From assembly GCF_009749465.1 (NCBI RefSeq), contig NZ_WBIS01000004.1, positions 1-64,000 of the forward strand: a DNA stretch of 64,000 nucleotides, given 5' to 3'. The stretch is from Agromyces terreus (GTDB lineage Bacteria > Actinomycetota > Actinomycetes > Actinomycetales > Microbacteriaceae). Numbering within the stretch: the stretch's first letter is position 1; each line of letters opens with the position of its first letter. The position numbers were made by a program, and so were the translations under genes. The notes under the pieces were generated by a model, which saw only the letters and a list, made by a program, of their open reading frames with translations, was not told the DNA's origin and did not search any database. Below are positions 1-7,751 of the stretch, in pieces.

Positions 1-164
1 CCTTCGATCCGATCGAAGACCTCAAGTACCTGTTTCTCGGCGGTGTCGAGGCTCTCCGGGCGACCATCCGGAACGAGCAGAGTGACCACCCAGACCGCTG
101 CGAGAAGGCCCACGGCACCCAAGGCGAGCCAGAAAGTTCCTCGGGAAGCACCCATTGAAGCCAT
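1..164 (-). CDS. N-terminal fragment of a single-pass membrane/secreted protein (cut by window edge)
   Basis: The left window edge cuts this gene, so only about 54 codons are visible, read leftwards from the ATG at 162-164; a second in-frame ATG lies at 153-155. After a short polar start there is one hydrophobic segment (FWLALGAVGLLAAVWVV, about residues 11-27), then a polar stretch ending in EKQVLEVFDRIE. This is the layout of a signal-anchored or secreted protein. I do not recognise the family. It is divergent from the toxin-antitoxin pair beginning at 259, with about 95 bases between them. Confidence 0.55.
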   Translation of the reverse strand, partial: MASMGASRGTFWLALGAVGLLAAVWVVTLLVPDGRPESLDTAEKQVLEVFDRIE

Positions 165-241
165 TTCCCCAAACTAGAGGTTCCGCGCACGGGTGCCCGC
201 AGGGATCGTTCAGTGAGGCACCCTAGACCTGCTGATATTTT

Positions 242-250
242 CGTATTACG
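242..250. promoter_or_regulatory. Candidate operator of the toxin-antitoxin pair
   Basis: CGTATTACG is a 9-bp palindrome (CGTA-T-TACG) eight bases upstream of the antitoxin ATG, in a locally AT-rich stretch. Ribbon-helix-helix antitoxins usually repress their own operon by binding short palindromes of this kind. This is inferred from position and symmetry only. Confidence 0.3.
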
Positions 251-258
251 CTCAAAGT

Positions 259-522
259 ATGGGCGGAGACGAAACGATCAACGGAGCACCGGTCACAGAA
301 GAGCAGATCGCGGCCTGGTCGGCAGAGGCAGAGGCCGGCTATGACGTCGATACGCTCAAGCGTCGCGGGCGCGGGCGCCCCGGGCGTGGCGCCGAGCCTG
401 CCCAGGTCGTCGCACTGAGACTCACGTCCGAAGAACTCGCAGCGCTCGAGGAGCGAGCTGCGCGCGAGCACAAGTCGCGATCGGAGCTCATTCGTGAAGC
501 GATCGCGGCGTACGCCGCGTGA
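259..522 (+). CDS. Ribbon-helix-helix (CopG-type) antitoxin
   Basis: An 87-residue protein. Residues 1-47 are acidic then Arg/Gly-rich (RRGRGRPGRG); residues 48-87 form a ribbon-helix-helix DNA-binding fold: a beta strand (AQVVALRLT), then helix EELAALEERAAREH, then the second helix SRSELIREAIAAYAA. The family usually autoregulates its operon and neutralises the toxin through the other end of the protein. Its stop overlaps the next start by four bases (GTGA), so the two are translationally coupled. Antitoxin-first order is normal for many toxin-antitoxin pairs but the reverse of classical brnT-brnA. There is no strong ribosome binding site before the ATG at 259. Confidence 0.7.
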   Translation: MGGDETINGAPVTEEQIAAWSAEAEAGYDVDTLKRRGRGRPGRGAEPAQVVALRLTSEELAALEERAAREHKSRSELIREAIAAYAA

Positions 523-758
523 GAGTCCATGACGCAGCGCTGAAGCACGGCATCACACCGGAAGACTCAATCCAGGCAGCATCTTGGCCGCTCTGGATCG
601 AAGACCTCGACGAGGACTCGCCTGCGCGCCAGCTGCGCCTCGGTTTCGACACGCAGGGGCGACTCCTCGAAACCGTCGTCCTCGTCTTCGACAGCGGAAG
701 CGAACTCATCATCCACTCGATGAAGGCGCGCCCACAGATGCTCGACCTCCTGCCCTAG
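519..758 (+). CDS. BrnT-like toxin candidate
   Basis: A 79-residue protein starting at GTG 519 inside the antitoxin stop. It shows a BrnT/RelE-like pattern: KHGIT at residues 9-13, an RxLxLGFDxxGRLLE strand-turn-strand in the middle, and IIHSMKAR near the C-terminus. BrnT toxins are small RNase-fold proteins with a KHGIxFEEA opening and a late (I/V)IxxRxA strand. The order here is antitoxin then toxin. No catalytic residue can be assigned with certainty from sequence alone. The alternative is an uncharacterised partner protein of the RHH regulator. Confidence 0.5.
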   Translation: MRVHDAALKHGITPEDSIQAASWPLWIEDLDEDSPARQLRLGFDTQGRLLETVVLVFDSGSELIIHSMKARPQMLDLLP

Positions 759-1029
759 CCCACGGCAGCAAAACGGCGGCACCGACTATCGAGCCACAAC
801 GGGGTCGGCCGCTGCCGAGGACCGGCATTCGGGTTCGGGCACGTTCCAGTGCATGGGAATCCGGTGGATGCCGCCCATGCGACGGCCATCATGCGAAATC
901 TCATGCACTGGTCGACCGGCATGCGGGCGGGGTCGGGCTTCCGCTCGCTGCATCGGACCGATGCGTCCGGACCGGATCGGTGGCATCGCCGCATCGGGAA
1001 TCGCCGATCGGGTGCACGATACTGCTGGC

Positions 1030-1527
1030 ATGGGATCAACGCGGCAATCGAGCTGGGACTCAACGACCATACGTCACAAGCTCCTGGTCGGCGCTGCCAT
1101 CGTCTCAGGCTTGACGGTTCTCATTATCGGTGGCCGGGTCATATCTGAGAACGCGGCCGAACCCACCGGCCTTGCGGTGTTCGACACCCCGCCGGAGCCG
1201 TCAGACAAGCCAAATACCCCGCTGCCCGAAGGGCCAGCCGAAGACACCCGCTATCTCACGAATCTCGTGGGATGGAATATTTTCGCGGCACGTGATCTTG
1301 AGCAGCGCGTCTGTCTCATCATCGAGCAGGGCGGAAAAGGCGGGGCGAACTGCGTGACTGAGGAAGAGTTCGACTCGAGCGGGCTGACCACCATCATCTA
1401 TTACGGCGACATCAGGTACGACGATCGTCCCGCATCGCTCTCAGAAGGTGAAAGCGTTCGGATCGAGTGGTCTCCGAAGACGCTCCCGATCTGGGAAGTC
1501 GATAAGGTGCGGTACGTGTCCCAGTGA
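1030..1527 (+). CDS. Membrane-anchored protein of unknown function
   Basis: The open frame extends back to 853, but the likely start is ATG 1030. It follows a GATACT hexamer by six bases, the spacing of a leaderless start, and it places a hydrophobic segment (LLVGAAIVSGLTVLIIGG) near residues 15-32. The product is about 165 residues, with a single N-terminal membrane anchor and a polar extracytoplasmic domain. That domain has two cysteines (RVCLI and GANC) that could form a disulphide, and ends IWEVDKVRYVSQ. I do not recognise the family. It lies in the low-GC accessory region with other small membrane proteins. Confidence 0.55.
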   Translation: MGSTRQSSWDSTTIRHKLLVGAAIVSGLTVLIIGGRVISENAAEPTGLAVFDTPPEPSDKPNTPLPEGPAEDTRYLTNLVGWNIFAARDLEQRVCLIIEQGGKGGANCVTEEEFDSSGLTTIIYYGDIRYDDRPASLSEGESVRIEWSPKTLPIWEVDKVRYVSQ

Positions 1528-1626
1528 GGATCCTGCTGCGGTCAGGATCGATAGATTCCGACCGAATTTCGGTGAGAGACGAGTTTGGGCACCGAGTAGT
1601 CTGCGTGTGAAGTCGCAGGGAGGCGC

Positions 1627-1944
1627 ATGTCGATCGAATCAATGCCGCGAACGGTGATCCTTTGGGGCGCTGGGGTCGCCGTGGTTGGAGGGCTCCTCGT
1701 CGCGGCCGCACCCCAGGTACTTGAAGCCTGGTGGGCGCCCAACACTGACGAATGGTATTCAGCGGCCGGGATCTTCGAGATCCTCATCGCCATCGCACGG
1801 ACGGTCCTCGCACCGCTCGGTGCTGCCCTTATCGCCGCGGGCGTCGTCATGCACTACGTCGACCGGCGCTTGAAGGGCGACAACATCGCCGACCGGCCCC
1901 GCAGATGGCGATGGCCCGACGAGGCGCAGAACCGCAATCAGTAA
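1627..1944 (+). CDS. Small two-TM membrane protein
   Basis: A 105-residue protein with a clear ribosome binding site (AGGGAGG about 7 bases before ATG 1627). Two hydrophobic segments are visible: VILWGAGVAVVGGLLVAAA (about residues 10-28) and IFEILIAIARTVLAPLGAAL into the following AAGVVMHYV (about 49-78). The C-terminus is basic (RRLKGD, RPRRWRW), suggesting a cytoplasmic tail. Family not recognised. The next gene, another membrane protein, follows after 68 bases, so the two may be cotranscribed. Confidence 0.6.
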   Translation: MSIESMPRTVILWGAGVAVVGGLLVAAAPQVLEAWWAPNTDEWYSAAGIFEILIAIARTVLAPLGAALIAAGVVMHYVDRRLKGDNIADRPRRWRWPDEAQNRNQ

Positions 1945-2012
1945 CGGTCGACCGTGACCGCAGCAGGATCCTGGAGCGCCAAACGCATGGCACGCTCTGT
2001 GTGGAGGGGCCC

Positions 2013-2447
2013 ATGACCGAAACCGCACCCGTCGACGATAGCCAACCCGCCAAGGTGAGGTGGTTCCGCCGTCGACCGCCAGCCGAGTACGACCGGTTCC
2101 TCCGAGGCGTTTGGTGGGCCGGCCATGGGCAGTTCTTCATCGCCGCGGCCCTGCCGTTCGTCGCCGTCATCACCTTCGGGTTCGTCGACATTGACGAACG
2201 GAGCGTGTACCTGGGCGTCCTCTTCCTCACGCTGGCGATCCCGTTCTGGTATTCCGGGTGGCTGCTGCGGGGTCTCGCGGGCTTCCTTCCTCCGGCGCAC
2301 CCGAAACCGCGAGTGTTCGACTGGGTGGGACGGATCTACATCCTCATCCTCGCGGTCGCCGGCATCGGCGTGCACGCGATCATCGGCGTGATCATGCAGG
2401 TGCTCGCCGCGATCATGCTCGGCTCGACGATCGCGAGCGTCACCTGA
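2013..2447 (+). CDS. Multi-TM membrane protein of unknown function
   Basis: 144 residues from ATG 2013, chosen because GGAGGGG lies just upstream (2003-2009). After a polar N-terminus (RWFRRRPPAEYDRFLRG) there are three or four hydrophobic segments, around FFIAAALPFVAVITFGFV, YLGVLFLTLAIPFWYSGWLL and IYILILAVAGIGVHAIIGV with its continuation. No conserved catalytic motif is visible and I do not recognise the family. It is small, AT-richer than the core genome, and sits among other orphan membrane genes. Confidence 0.6.
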   Translation: MTETAPVDDSQPAKVRWFRRRPPAEYDRFLRGVWWAGHGQFFIAAALPFVAVITFGFVDIDERSVYLGVLFLTLAIPFWYSGWLLRGLAGFLPPAHPKPRVFDWVGRIYILILAVAGIGVHAIIGVIMQVLAAIMLGSTIASVT

Positions 2448-2644
2448 TGGGCTGCACCGGAACGGCCGAGTTCAACCAGATCGCCCATGGAAATCCTGAG
2501 CGCGGAGTCCCGCGCGAAAGGCCGCGAACCGTCCCTGGTGTGGGAGCAGCCGATCCGTGAGCGGGCGGCCCATTGGTGACTTGAGTTCCTCGTTTTCTTG
2601 ATGCGGGCTGTCACACTTCTGGTGGTAGTGGCCATGGATGGGGC

Positions 2645-3406
2645 ATGAAGGCAGAAGAACCACAGGCTGAAGACGACCCGGAACTCCGGGCGCGTCTGCG
2701 ACCCCTGGGTGGTGTCCGACTTGATGAGGCGCTCGCGGTGGCTGCTCGAGAGCTCGCAGTCCAGCTCGAGGACGAGAGCGTCCGGTCAGCGGCGTTCGGA
2801 GAGTCGCGGCGGACATCGCGGCGGCGGTCGGGCGTCATCGTTGCGAGCGTGCTGGCTGCGGTTCTCGCGGCCGGTATCGCGGTGCCGGTCACGGCGGTCG
2901 CCAACTGGCTCTCGGCCCGAACGGGGGACTACGGCGACACGAGCCGAGGCACTCAAGAAGACAACACCGAGTGGCTCAACCTGGCAGGCGAGGATCTTCC
3001 AGCCGTCATTGCAGAGGCCTACCCGGACGGGCTGCAACTACCGGCAAGCCTCGGACGGGAAGACGCGATCGAACGCGTCGATGCAACCGTTTCGCGTCTG
3101 GGCAGTGAGCCGAACTCGTTCGTACAGGAGGGAGCAATCACGACGACGTTCGAGTTCTGGGCGATCTGCGCCTGGTACGACGAATGGCTCGACGCTGATG
3201 CGGACGACGAATCTGCACGCCGTGCAGTAGCCAGTGATTGGCTGCTTGATCAAGCGCACTACCCGTCGATCGTCGCGAACGACGGCGGCGGCGTCGTCGA
3301 CCGCCTCCAAGAGATCGCCCGCAGTGCGGCCGCCGGCGACCGGTCCCTCGTTGAGGCCGGGTACGGCGAATCGGCTTGCGATGGACTGCTGGGACGTGAC
3401 GAGTGA
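2645..3406 (+). CDS. Anti-sigma-like membrane protein paired with an ECF sigma factor
   Basis: 253 residues. Residues 1-60 are a charged, helical, probably cytoplasmic domain; residues 63-86 form one transmembrane segment (VIVASVLAAVLAAGIAVPV...); residues 90-253 form an acidic extracytoplasmic domain with single cysteines (CAWYDEW and ESACDGLL). Its stop overlaps the sigma-factor GTG by four bases, so the two products are made together. That layout suggests a regulator of the sigma factor. The zinc anti-sigma HxxxCxxC motif is absent, so the assignment rests on context. The anti-sigma gene precedes the sigma gene, the reverse of the common order. Confidence 0.55.
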   Translation: MKAEEPQAEDDPELRARLRPLGGVRLDEALAVAARELAVQLEDESVRSAAFGESRRTSRRRSGVIVASVLAAVLAAGIAVPVTAVANWLSARTGDYGDTSRGTQEDNTEWLNLAGEDLPAVIAEAYPDGLQLPASLGREDAIERVDATVSRLGSEPNSFVQEGAITTTFEFWAICAWYDEWLDADADDESARRAVASDWLLDQAHYPSIVANDGGGVVDRLQEIARSAAAGDRSLVEAGYGESACDGLLGRDE

Positions 3407-3945
3407 GTACCGAGCCAAGAATCACTTCATCCGCCGCGGCGGGCGTGGGTGAGTCTGGGGAGGGAGATGAGTTCACCGTGTTCGTTCGGTCTATCGCCCC
3501 CGAGTTGCTCACCTACTTCGGCCGCCGCGTCAACCCTGCCGAAGATGCCGCTGACTGTCTCGGCGAGACGCTCCTTGTGCTTTGGCGTCGCCGGGACGCA
3601 TTCCCGGTCGAACGATCGGATCAACGTGCGTGGACCTATGGGATCGCGCACCAAATCCTGAGGACCCGCCGCCGCGGTGCTATCCGTCGGATCCGGCTTA
3701 CCGAGCGGCTGAGAGACGAACTCCACGTCTCGAAGCAATTCAGCGCACGAAGCGACGACCACACGGCCATCGACGCAATGGCCCGGCTCTCGGAAGCCGA
3801 CCGTGAAGTCCTCGCCCTCGTCATCTGGGAAGGCTTCACCCTGACGGATGCCGCGAAGATCCTCGGCATCCGCCCAGAAGCAGCACGGGCTCGCTATTCA
3901 CGCGCCAGAACGCGGATGCGCCGACTGCTCGCCGCGGAGGACTAG
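3403..3945 (+). CDS. ECF-type RNA polymerase sigma factor
   Basis: 180 residues from GTG 3403, overlapping the previous stop; GTG 3445 is an alternative start. Sigma region 2 covers roughly residues 24-95, with a WRRRDAFP...RAWTYGIAHQ segment typical of region 2.3-2.4. Region 4 covers about 125-175 (LSEADREVLALVIWEGFTL, DAAKILGI helix-turn-helix, ARYSRARTRMRRLL). Length and the absence of region 3 are those of a group 4 (ECF) sigma factor. It probably acts with the membrane protein encoded just upstream. Its target promoters are unknown. Confidence 0.85.
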   Translation: MSTEPRITSSAAAGVGESGEGDEFTVFVRSIAPELLTYFGRRVNPAEDAADCLGETLLVLWRRRDAFPVERSDQRAWTYGIAHQILRTRRRGAIRRIRLTERLRDELHVSKQFSARSDDHTAIDAMARLSEADREVLALVIWEGFTLTDAAKILGIRPEAARARYSRARTRMRRLLAAED

Positions 3946-4313
3946 ACCGCGAAGTGATGCTCGCTGACCTCCAAGCGCCCAACTCGGCCAGAGAGTACCG
4001 GTCGCAACGTTCGAGATCATGGCGTCAGCGTTCGAGTCAGAAGCGGATCGACGAACGGGCGACGTGGGCTAGGGGCGGTAATCCGCCCGCTTCGCTGGCA
4101 GATCGTCACTCGGGCGGCCTATTGGCAGCCCACCACCCGAACCCATCGCAGAGAGTGCCGAACCTAAGCTCGCAGCTAGCGCTCTCAGCACTCGCCAAAT
4201 TCCTGGGCGGTACTCCGAATCGGCCATCTCGTCGCCTCCTTCACGGAGGCTAGCAAGGGATGGATGAGACGGCGAGGAATTCACGGATTGGAGCCAGCCC
4301 GCAAACCGATCCC
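3946..4313. other. Gene-free stretch between sigma factor and Imm11 gene
   Basis: No supported gene lies in these 368 bases. The stretch holds a short inverted repeat (GCCTCC-TTCAC-GGAGGC at 4234-4250) that could end transcription from either side. The sequence is AT-richer than the core genome. Open frames crossing it have no coding character. Confidence 0.5.
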
Positions 4314-4883
4314 CTACTGAGCCGCCACTGCGTCTGCATCGTGAATCAGCCGGAACTCTGTGCCACTGGTGAGGCCCGTCGCTCGAATCGCCTCGACCAA
4401 GTCGCCTCGGAGGAAGAGATCACCTCGGGGAAGCTCGGCAAGTTTGAACGCGCTTTTCCCCGCGAGCGCACCCATATTGAAGACATGGCGGCGGATATCC
4501 ATGATTCGTCCGGATGTAAAACGGACGATTTCAGATTGGTTTTCCTCGAGCGCGTTCGCCACTTGGGGAGCGTTAAACACCATCAGTCGGGCTTCATCAC
4601 ACTCCAGAGGCAGCAGCTCGCCGTGCGGGGCGAGGAGCGGCCCGACAGCCTCAATCGCTTCCTCGCGAAGGATGAGCACATGCCTACCTAGCCAGGGCAT
4701 TTTCGAACGGCGCCATGGCAGCCCGTGCTCATCGTCCTTCAGGAAACGCATCTGGATCGGCTCCCAAGGACTGCCCGGCTGCCGCTCGGAGAGCGTCCAG
4801 AACACCTCGAAGTCGCCCGGATCGACCGGGAAGACCCACTCAAACCCATCGGGCACTGCTGGGCGAAACACGCGGACGTTCAT
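4314..4883 (-). CDS. Imm11-family (DUF1629-type) immunity protein
   Basis: About 189 residues from ATG 4883; GTG 4916 would add 11. The order of motifs fits Imm11: an N-terminal W/P-rich part with a PWRRSKMPWLGRHVLIL segment, then ARLMVFNAPQVANALEEN, then VFNMGALAGKSAFKL, a GDLFLRGDLVEAI segment, and a C-terminal TGLTSGTEFRLIHD. Imm11 proteins protect producers and neighbours from polymorphic toxins of contact-dependent or secretion-delivered systems. No cognate toxin is in the window. It lies close to a barstar homologue, so this is probably a collection of immunity genes. Local GC falls to about 50%, consistent with transfer. Confidence 0.65.
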   Translation of the reverse strand: MNVRVFRPAVPDGFEWVFPVDPGDFEVFWTLSERQPGSPWEPIQMRFLKDDEHGLPWRRSKMPWLGRHVLILREEAIEAVGPLLAPHGELLPLECDEARLMVFNAPQVANALEENQSEIVRFTSGRIMDIRRHVFNMGALAGKSAFKLAELPRGDLFLRGDLVEAIRATGLTSGTEFRLIHDADAVAAQ

Positions 4884-5010
4884 CACGGGAACGCTACTGG
4901 GTTTAGAGGAGACCACTTGCGTCGATGTGGTGCCATCCGGGATCCGCTATCGCCTCATCCTCAGATCAGGCGCCGGCTGCCCCAGAGCGGCTTCATAGTC
5001 CGGAGGAGCT

Positions 5011-5475
5011 TCAGGGGATCGGTATTGGAATCAACGTGAATTCGTCGATGCCTGGTTCGTAGCGAATGACGACGTCGTCGAAGTTCCCCTCGTGAGACAG
5101 GGTCACCGGCTTTCTTAGCGACCGTCCTAGGAGTACGAGAACTTCGCAGAGGGCGTCGAGCGCGCTTTGATCCTCGAGCTCGCGCAGATCGACGTCGAAG
5201 AGTACCTCGTCGCCCAGGAAGAAGTTCACTTGGACGTTGGGCATGGGGCGCACCGCGAATGAATCATGACGGCGATCCGGATCGTGTAGCTGACCAAACT
5301 CGACGTTTCCACCGTCGCGATTCCACGCCACGTTCCATCCGGTGCGAGCGATCGCCCGCATTACCGCTGGCCAGTCAGATTGGCTCGACCCGAGGACCTG
5401 CCCATCAGGCAAAGGGCCGGCGAAGTCCCCGCCAAAGGCCGCTTTGAAATCGGCGAGGGAGACGACACTCTTCAC
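5011..5475 (-). CDS. Hypothetical protein between two immunity genes
   Basis: About 154 residues if started at GTG 5475; the open frame continues to 5553. It is a soluble, acidic protein with no signal or membrane segment. Visible stretches include FKAAFGGDFAGPLPDG, WPAVMRAIARTGWNVAWNR, a DLRELEDQSALDALCEVL helix, and a C-terminal beta-rich end (VVIRYEPGIDEFTLIPIP). I do not recognise the family. Its position between Imm11 and barstar-like genes makes a third immunity role plausible, by inference only. Confidence 0.55.
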   Translation of the reverse strand: MKSVVSLADFKAAFGGDFAGPLPDGQVLGSSQSDWPAVMRAIARTGWNVAWNRDGGNVEFGQLHDPDRRHDSFAVRPMPNVQVNFFLGDEVLFDVDLRELEDQSALDALCEVLVLLGRSLRKPVTLSHEGNFDDVVIRYEPGIDEFTLIPIPIP

Positions 5476-5596
5476 ATTGCTATTCTCGGGTCGGCACTCC
5501 AGCCGACCAAACTGTTTCCGATTCGCCGCGACGGCCCGCACACGGATCGGCAACTGGGCCGGCCAGTGCCCTCTGAGAGCGCAGCGGCCGTCCAGT

Positions 5597-5602
5597 TAGG
5601 CT
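5597..5602 (+). promoter_or_regulatory. Probable -10 element of leaderless barstar gene
   Basis: TAGGCT lies six bases before ATG 5609, which would put the transcription start at or next to the A of the start codon. No ribosome binding site is present. No convincing -35 is seen. Confidence 0.45.
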
Positions 5603-5608
5603 CGCCCC

Positions 5609-6121
5609 ATGGCGTCCTTCGATCTGCAGACCGATCTCGGTCAAGACCCCGCATATCGACTGCTGGCCAATTCGCCCGTCACGCTGTTCCATAGGGCCAA
5701 CCGGATGGCCTCGACGCTCGAGGAGCTGAGGAAGCTCCGCTATCAAGTCCTGGAGTTCGACGCCACCACTTGGAGTCAGCTCGCGGCAATGCACGATCAG
5801 CTCGCGGCTGCGTTTGAGTTCCCGGACTACTACGGACGGAACTTCGATGCACTCGCCGACTGCCTGAGGGACGTCGTCGAGCACGACTACGGGTGGGACC
5901 CGAAGGCGACAGGACTCGTCGTCGTACTCAATCGATACGACGCCTTCGTGGAAGCCCATCCCGAATCGGCACAACTTCTCCTCGAGATCATGGCTGAGAC
6001 ATCGCGAGGCGCCGCATTACTCGGCGGCCGCTTGATCTGCCTCGTGCAGTCTGATGACCGCGAAATCGCGATTGCACCGGTCGGCGCGACCGTTGTGCCG
6101 TGGCACGATGCGGAGCATTGA
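5609..6121 (+). CDS. Barstar-family ribonuclease inhibitor
   Basis: 170 residues; the barstar fold occupies about residues 35-165 after an N-terminal extension. The hallmark is FPDYYGRNFDALADCLRDV at residues 71-89, where the F-P-x-Y-Y-G-x-N-x-D-A-L motif forms the inhibitor's nuclease-binding region. A later LVVVLNRYDAF strand and an AALLGGRLICLV strand follow. Barstar binds and blocks barnase-type RNases in the cytoplasm. No barnase gene is visible nearby, so this may be an orphan immunity gene against a competitor's toxin. ATG 5609 is preferred because of the TAGGCT six bases upstream; M33 is an alternative start. Confidence 0.8.
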   Translation: MASFDLQTDLGQDPAYRLLANSPVTLFHRANRMASTLEELRKLRYQVLEFDATTWSQLAAMHDQLAAAFEFPDYYGRNFDALADCLRDVVEHDYGWDPKATGLVVVLNRYDAFVEAHPESAQLLLEIMAETSRGAALLGGRLICLVQSDDREIAIAPVGATVVPWHDAEH

Positions 6122-6200
6122 CCCGATCGACGGCGGTCGCAGCGTGGTCAACTCCAGTGCACCCGCACTGCGCAAGCGGATCCGCTCGCGGGCTGATGCG

Positions 6201-6701
6201 TTATCGGAGTGTGAGCACGCGTTCAGCGTCGTCTTCCTCGTTCGTCAGTCTCACGGTTACGGGTCTCCCGGTCACCTCGGACGGGAGATCAAACACGTGA
6301 GTGGTCGCGGCCATGTCTGCCGTGCACGGGTCATTCGGCGAAGCGCTGAGTGGGATGCTCACGTCATCGGAATCGATCACGTGCAATTCGCCGGCGACAA
6401 CGGGGCAGCTACTGCTCCCGAACGTGATCAGCCCGAACTCGGACTCGCCCACCCAACCGACGATCGGGTCGCCGGTGAGGAGGTCTGGATTAGGTCCGGC
6501 CCAATTGTCCGGAAGCCCACGCACGGTTCTGGGAACCTCTGAGCCAGCGTCTGAGGTACTCCTCCCTTGCTCGACCTCAGCACATCCCGTCAAGATCATC
6601 ACGCTCGCCACGACAACGCTGCCGGCCACCTGCAAGCATCGGCGGGAACCGCTGCGTACTCGAACACGTTCAACACGGAAATCGGCCACACCTGATCTCA
6701 T
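6201..6701 (-). CDS. Predicted lipoprotein of unknown function
   Basis: About 166 residues from ATG 6701. A basic N-terminus (RVRVRSGSRRC) leads into a hydrophobic stretch and a lipobox ending ILTGC at C40, so it is probably lipid-anchored on the outer face of the membrane. The mature part has three cysteines (SSSCPVV, NDPCTAD) and a C-terminal beta-like end (RPVTVRLTNEEDDAERVLTLR). Family not recognised. The open frame extends further upstream, but starts there would bury the signal peptide. Confidence 0.6.
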   Translation of the reverse strand: MRSGVADFRVERVRVRSGSRRCLQVAGSVVVASVMILTGCAEVEQGRSTSDAGSEVPRTVRGLPDNWAGPNPDLLTGDPIVGWVGESEFGLITFGSSSCPVVAGELHVIDSDDVSIPLSASPNDPCTADMAATTHVFDLPSEVTGRPVTVRLTNEEDDAERVLTLR

Positions 6702-6913
6702 CGTGCCAGCCGGCGGATAAGTGGGGCGACGCCGTTCTGTTGCCAAATCGGTTCCGAAACGAGTTGGAACCGAGATCGCACCGGCACAACCTCCCTGCAC
6801 GCTCACTCGTTCGCAATGAACAGTGGTGCGATGGTGGATCCACCCACGGGCGCCCGGCGGCCGACCGGCTTTCGGCCTTGACTTCCCGAAGCCGACAGAT
6901 GCTCCTCGGACCC

Positions 6914-7312
6914 TTACCTGCTGAGCTCGTCAGACGATCTTGGTTCTCTCGGGCGATGTCGCAACAATACGAACGAGCCGACCAGCAGGCAGCTGATTCC
7001 TGCGTAAAGCGGGACCGTTCCAAGGTCCAGAAAATCGTTCACCCGCGGTCGTCCGTCGCCGGCGAACAGTGAGCATTCCAGTCCGAACGGGAAGACGGTG
7101 TATCGGAAAGTCGGGTCGTCCTCCGGCCGACCCGAATCGACCGCGCCGGATGAGGACGCATCAACGAGGCACCATGACATCGCAGATCCACCGATTGCTC
7201 GAAGCGAGAGCGACAGACCGACAAACACGAGCAACGCAACACCGACGAAGATCAGCACCCAGGCAACTCGGGCCGAACCCGCCTCGCTTCGCATGATCCC
7301 CGTCGTCACCAA
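6914..7312 (-). CDS. Two-TM membrane protein of unknown function
   Basis: 132 residues from 7312, or 126 from ATG 7294 (MRSEAGSAR). Transmembrane segments lie at about residues 16-40 (VAWVLIFVGVALLVFVGLSL) and 100-118 (VPLYAGISCLLVGSFVLL). Between them is an extracytoplasmic loop with two cysteines and FRYTVFPFGLECSLF. The C-terminus is basic. Family unknown. It reads in the same direction as the lipoprotein gene after it, with a 212-base gap, and is the last gene of the low-GC accessory region. Confidence 0.55.
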   Translation of the reverse strand: MVTTGIMRSEAGSARVAWVLIFVGVALLVFVGLSLSLRAIGGSAMSWCLVDASSSGAVDSGRPEDDPTFRYTVFPFGLECSLFAGDGRPRVNDFLDLGTVPLYAGISCLLVGSFVLLRHRPREPRSSDELSR

Positions 7313-7751
7313 TCCTCAGTTGACTGAACAGATCGAACGCTAGCGGTGGCGCTACTGAGGCGAGGAACCCCATAAGGAGGGCCAGACGTTACACCGCGCG
7401 CCCAATCGCCGCCGGGGCGCGCGCCCGCAAGCCGGTCCGGCAGCGGGCCCGCGCTCAACTGAGACTGCGAGCGCGCGCTTCGCCCGAAGGGTTCGGCGCG
7501 CCCGAATCCCGCAAGACCCGCCCGCGAAGATGCCCGGTGAAGGGGTGCTTTGCGGGGCAGCCAGCCGGGGCGACCGGATGCGGGCCGCCGAGCCCGAGAC
7601 GGGAAGTCGATCCGGGTGCGGCCGGAGCCCGGATCGACGGTCGAGACATCCGTCGAAGTGATTGCGACATCCGTCCAATCCGATCTCGCGGGACCTCCGA
7701 ACCCCTCGTGTCGACCCGCTCCGGGCCGGCCACTACGAAGGAGGAGATCCG
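7313..7751. other. Boundary intergenic region upstream of the fasciclin gene
   Basis: No gene is supported here. Composition changes from the AT-richer left region to typical high GC at about 7.4 kb. Two near-identical short direct repeats, GACATCCGTCGAA at about 7645 and GACATCCGTCCAA at about 7666, are exactly 21 bases (two helical turns) apart. Their position roughly 80-105 bases upstream of the fasciclin start fits a regulator or alternative sigma site. A strong GGAGGAG ribosome binding site precedes 7752. Confidence 0.35.

Noticed and set aside
853-1029. N-terminal extension of the gene at 1030
   Set aside because: The residues encoded (MGIRWMPPMRR and following) are Arg/Pro/Cys-rich with no secondary-structure sense and would bury the signal anchor; ATG 1030 has a -10 in the leaderless position.
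4260-4691. Plus-strand open frame opposite the Imm11 gene
   Set aside because: It overlaps the better-supported minus-strand Imm11 protein with recognisable motif order; the plus frame has no ribosome binding site or family.
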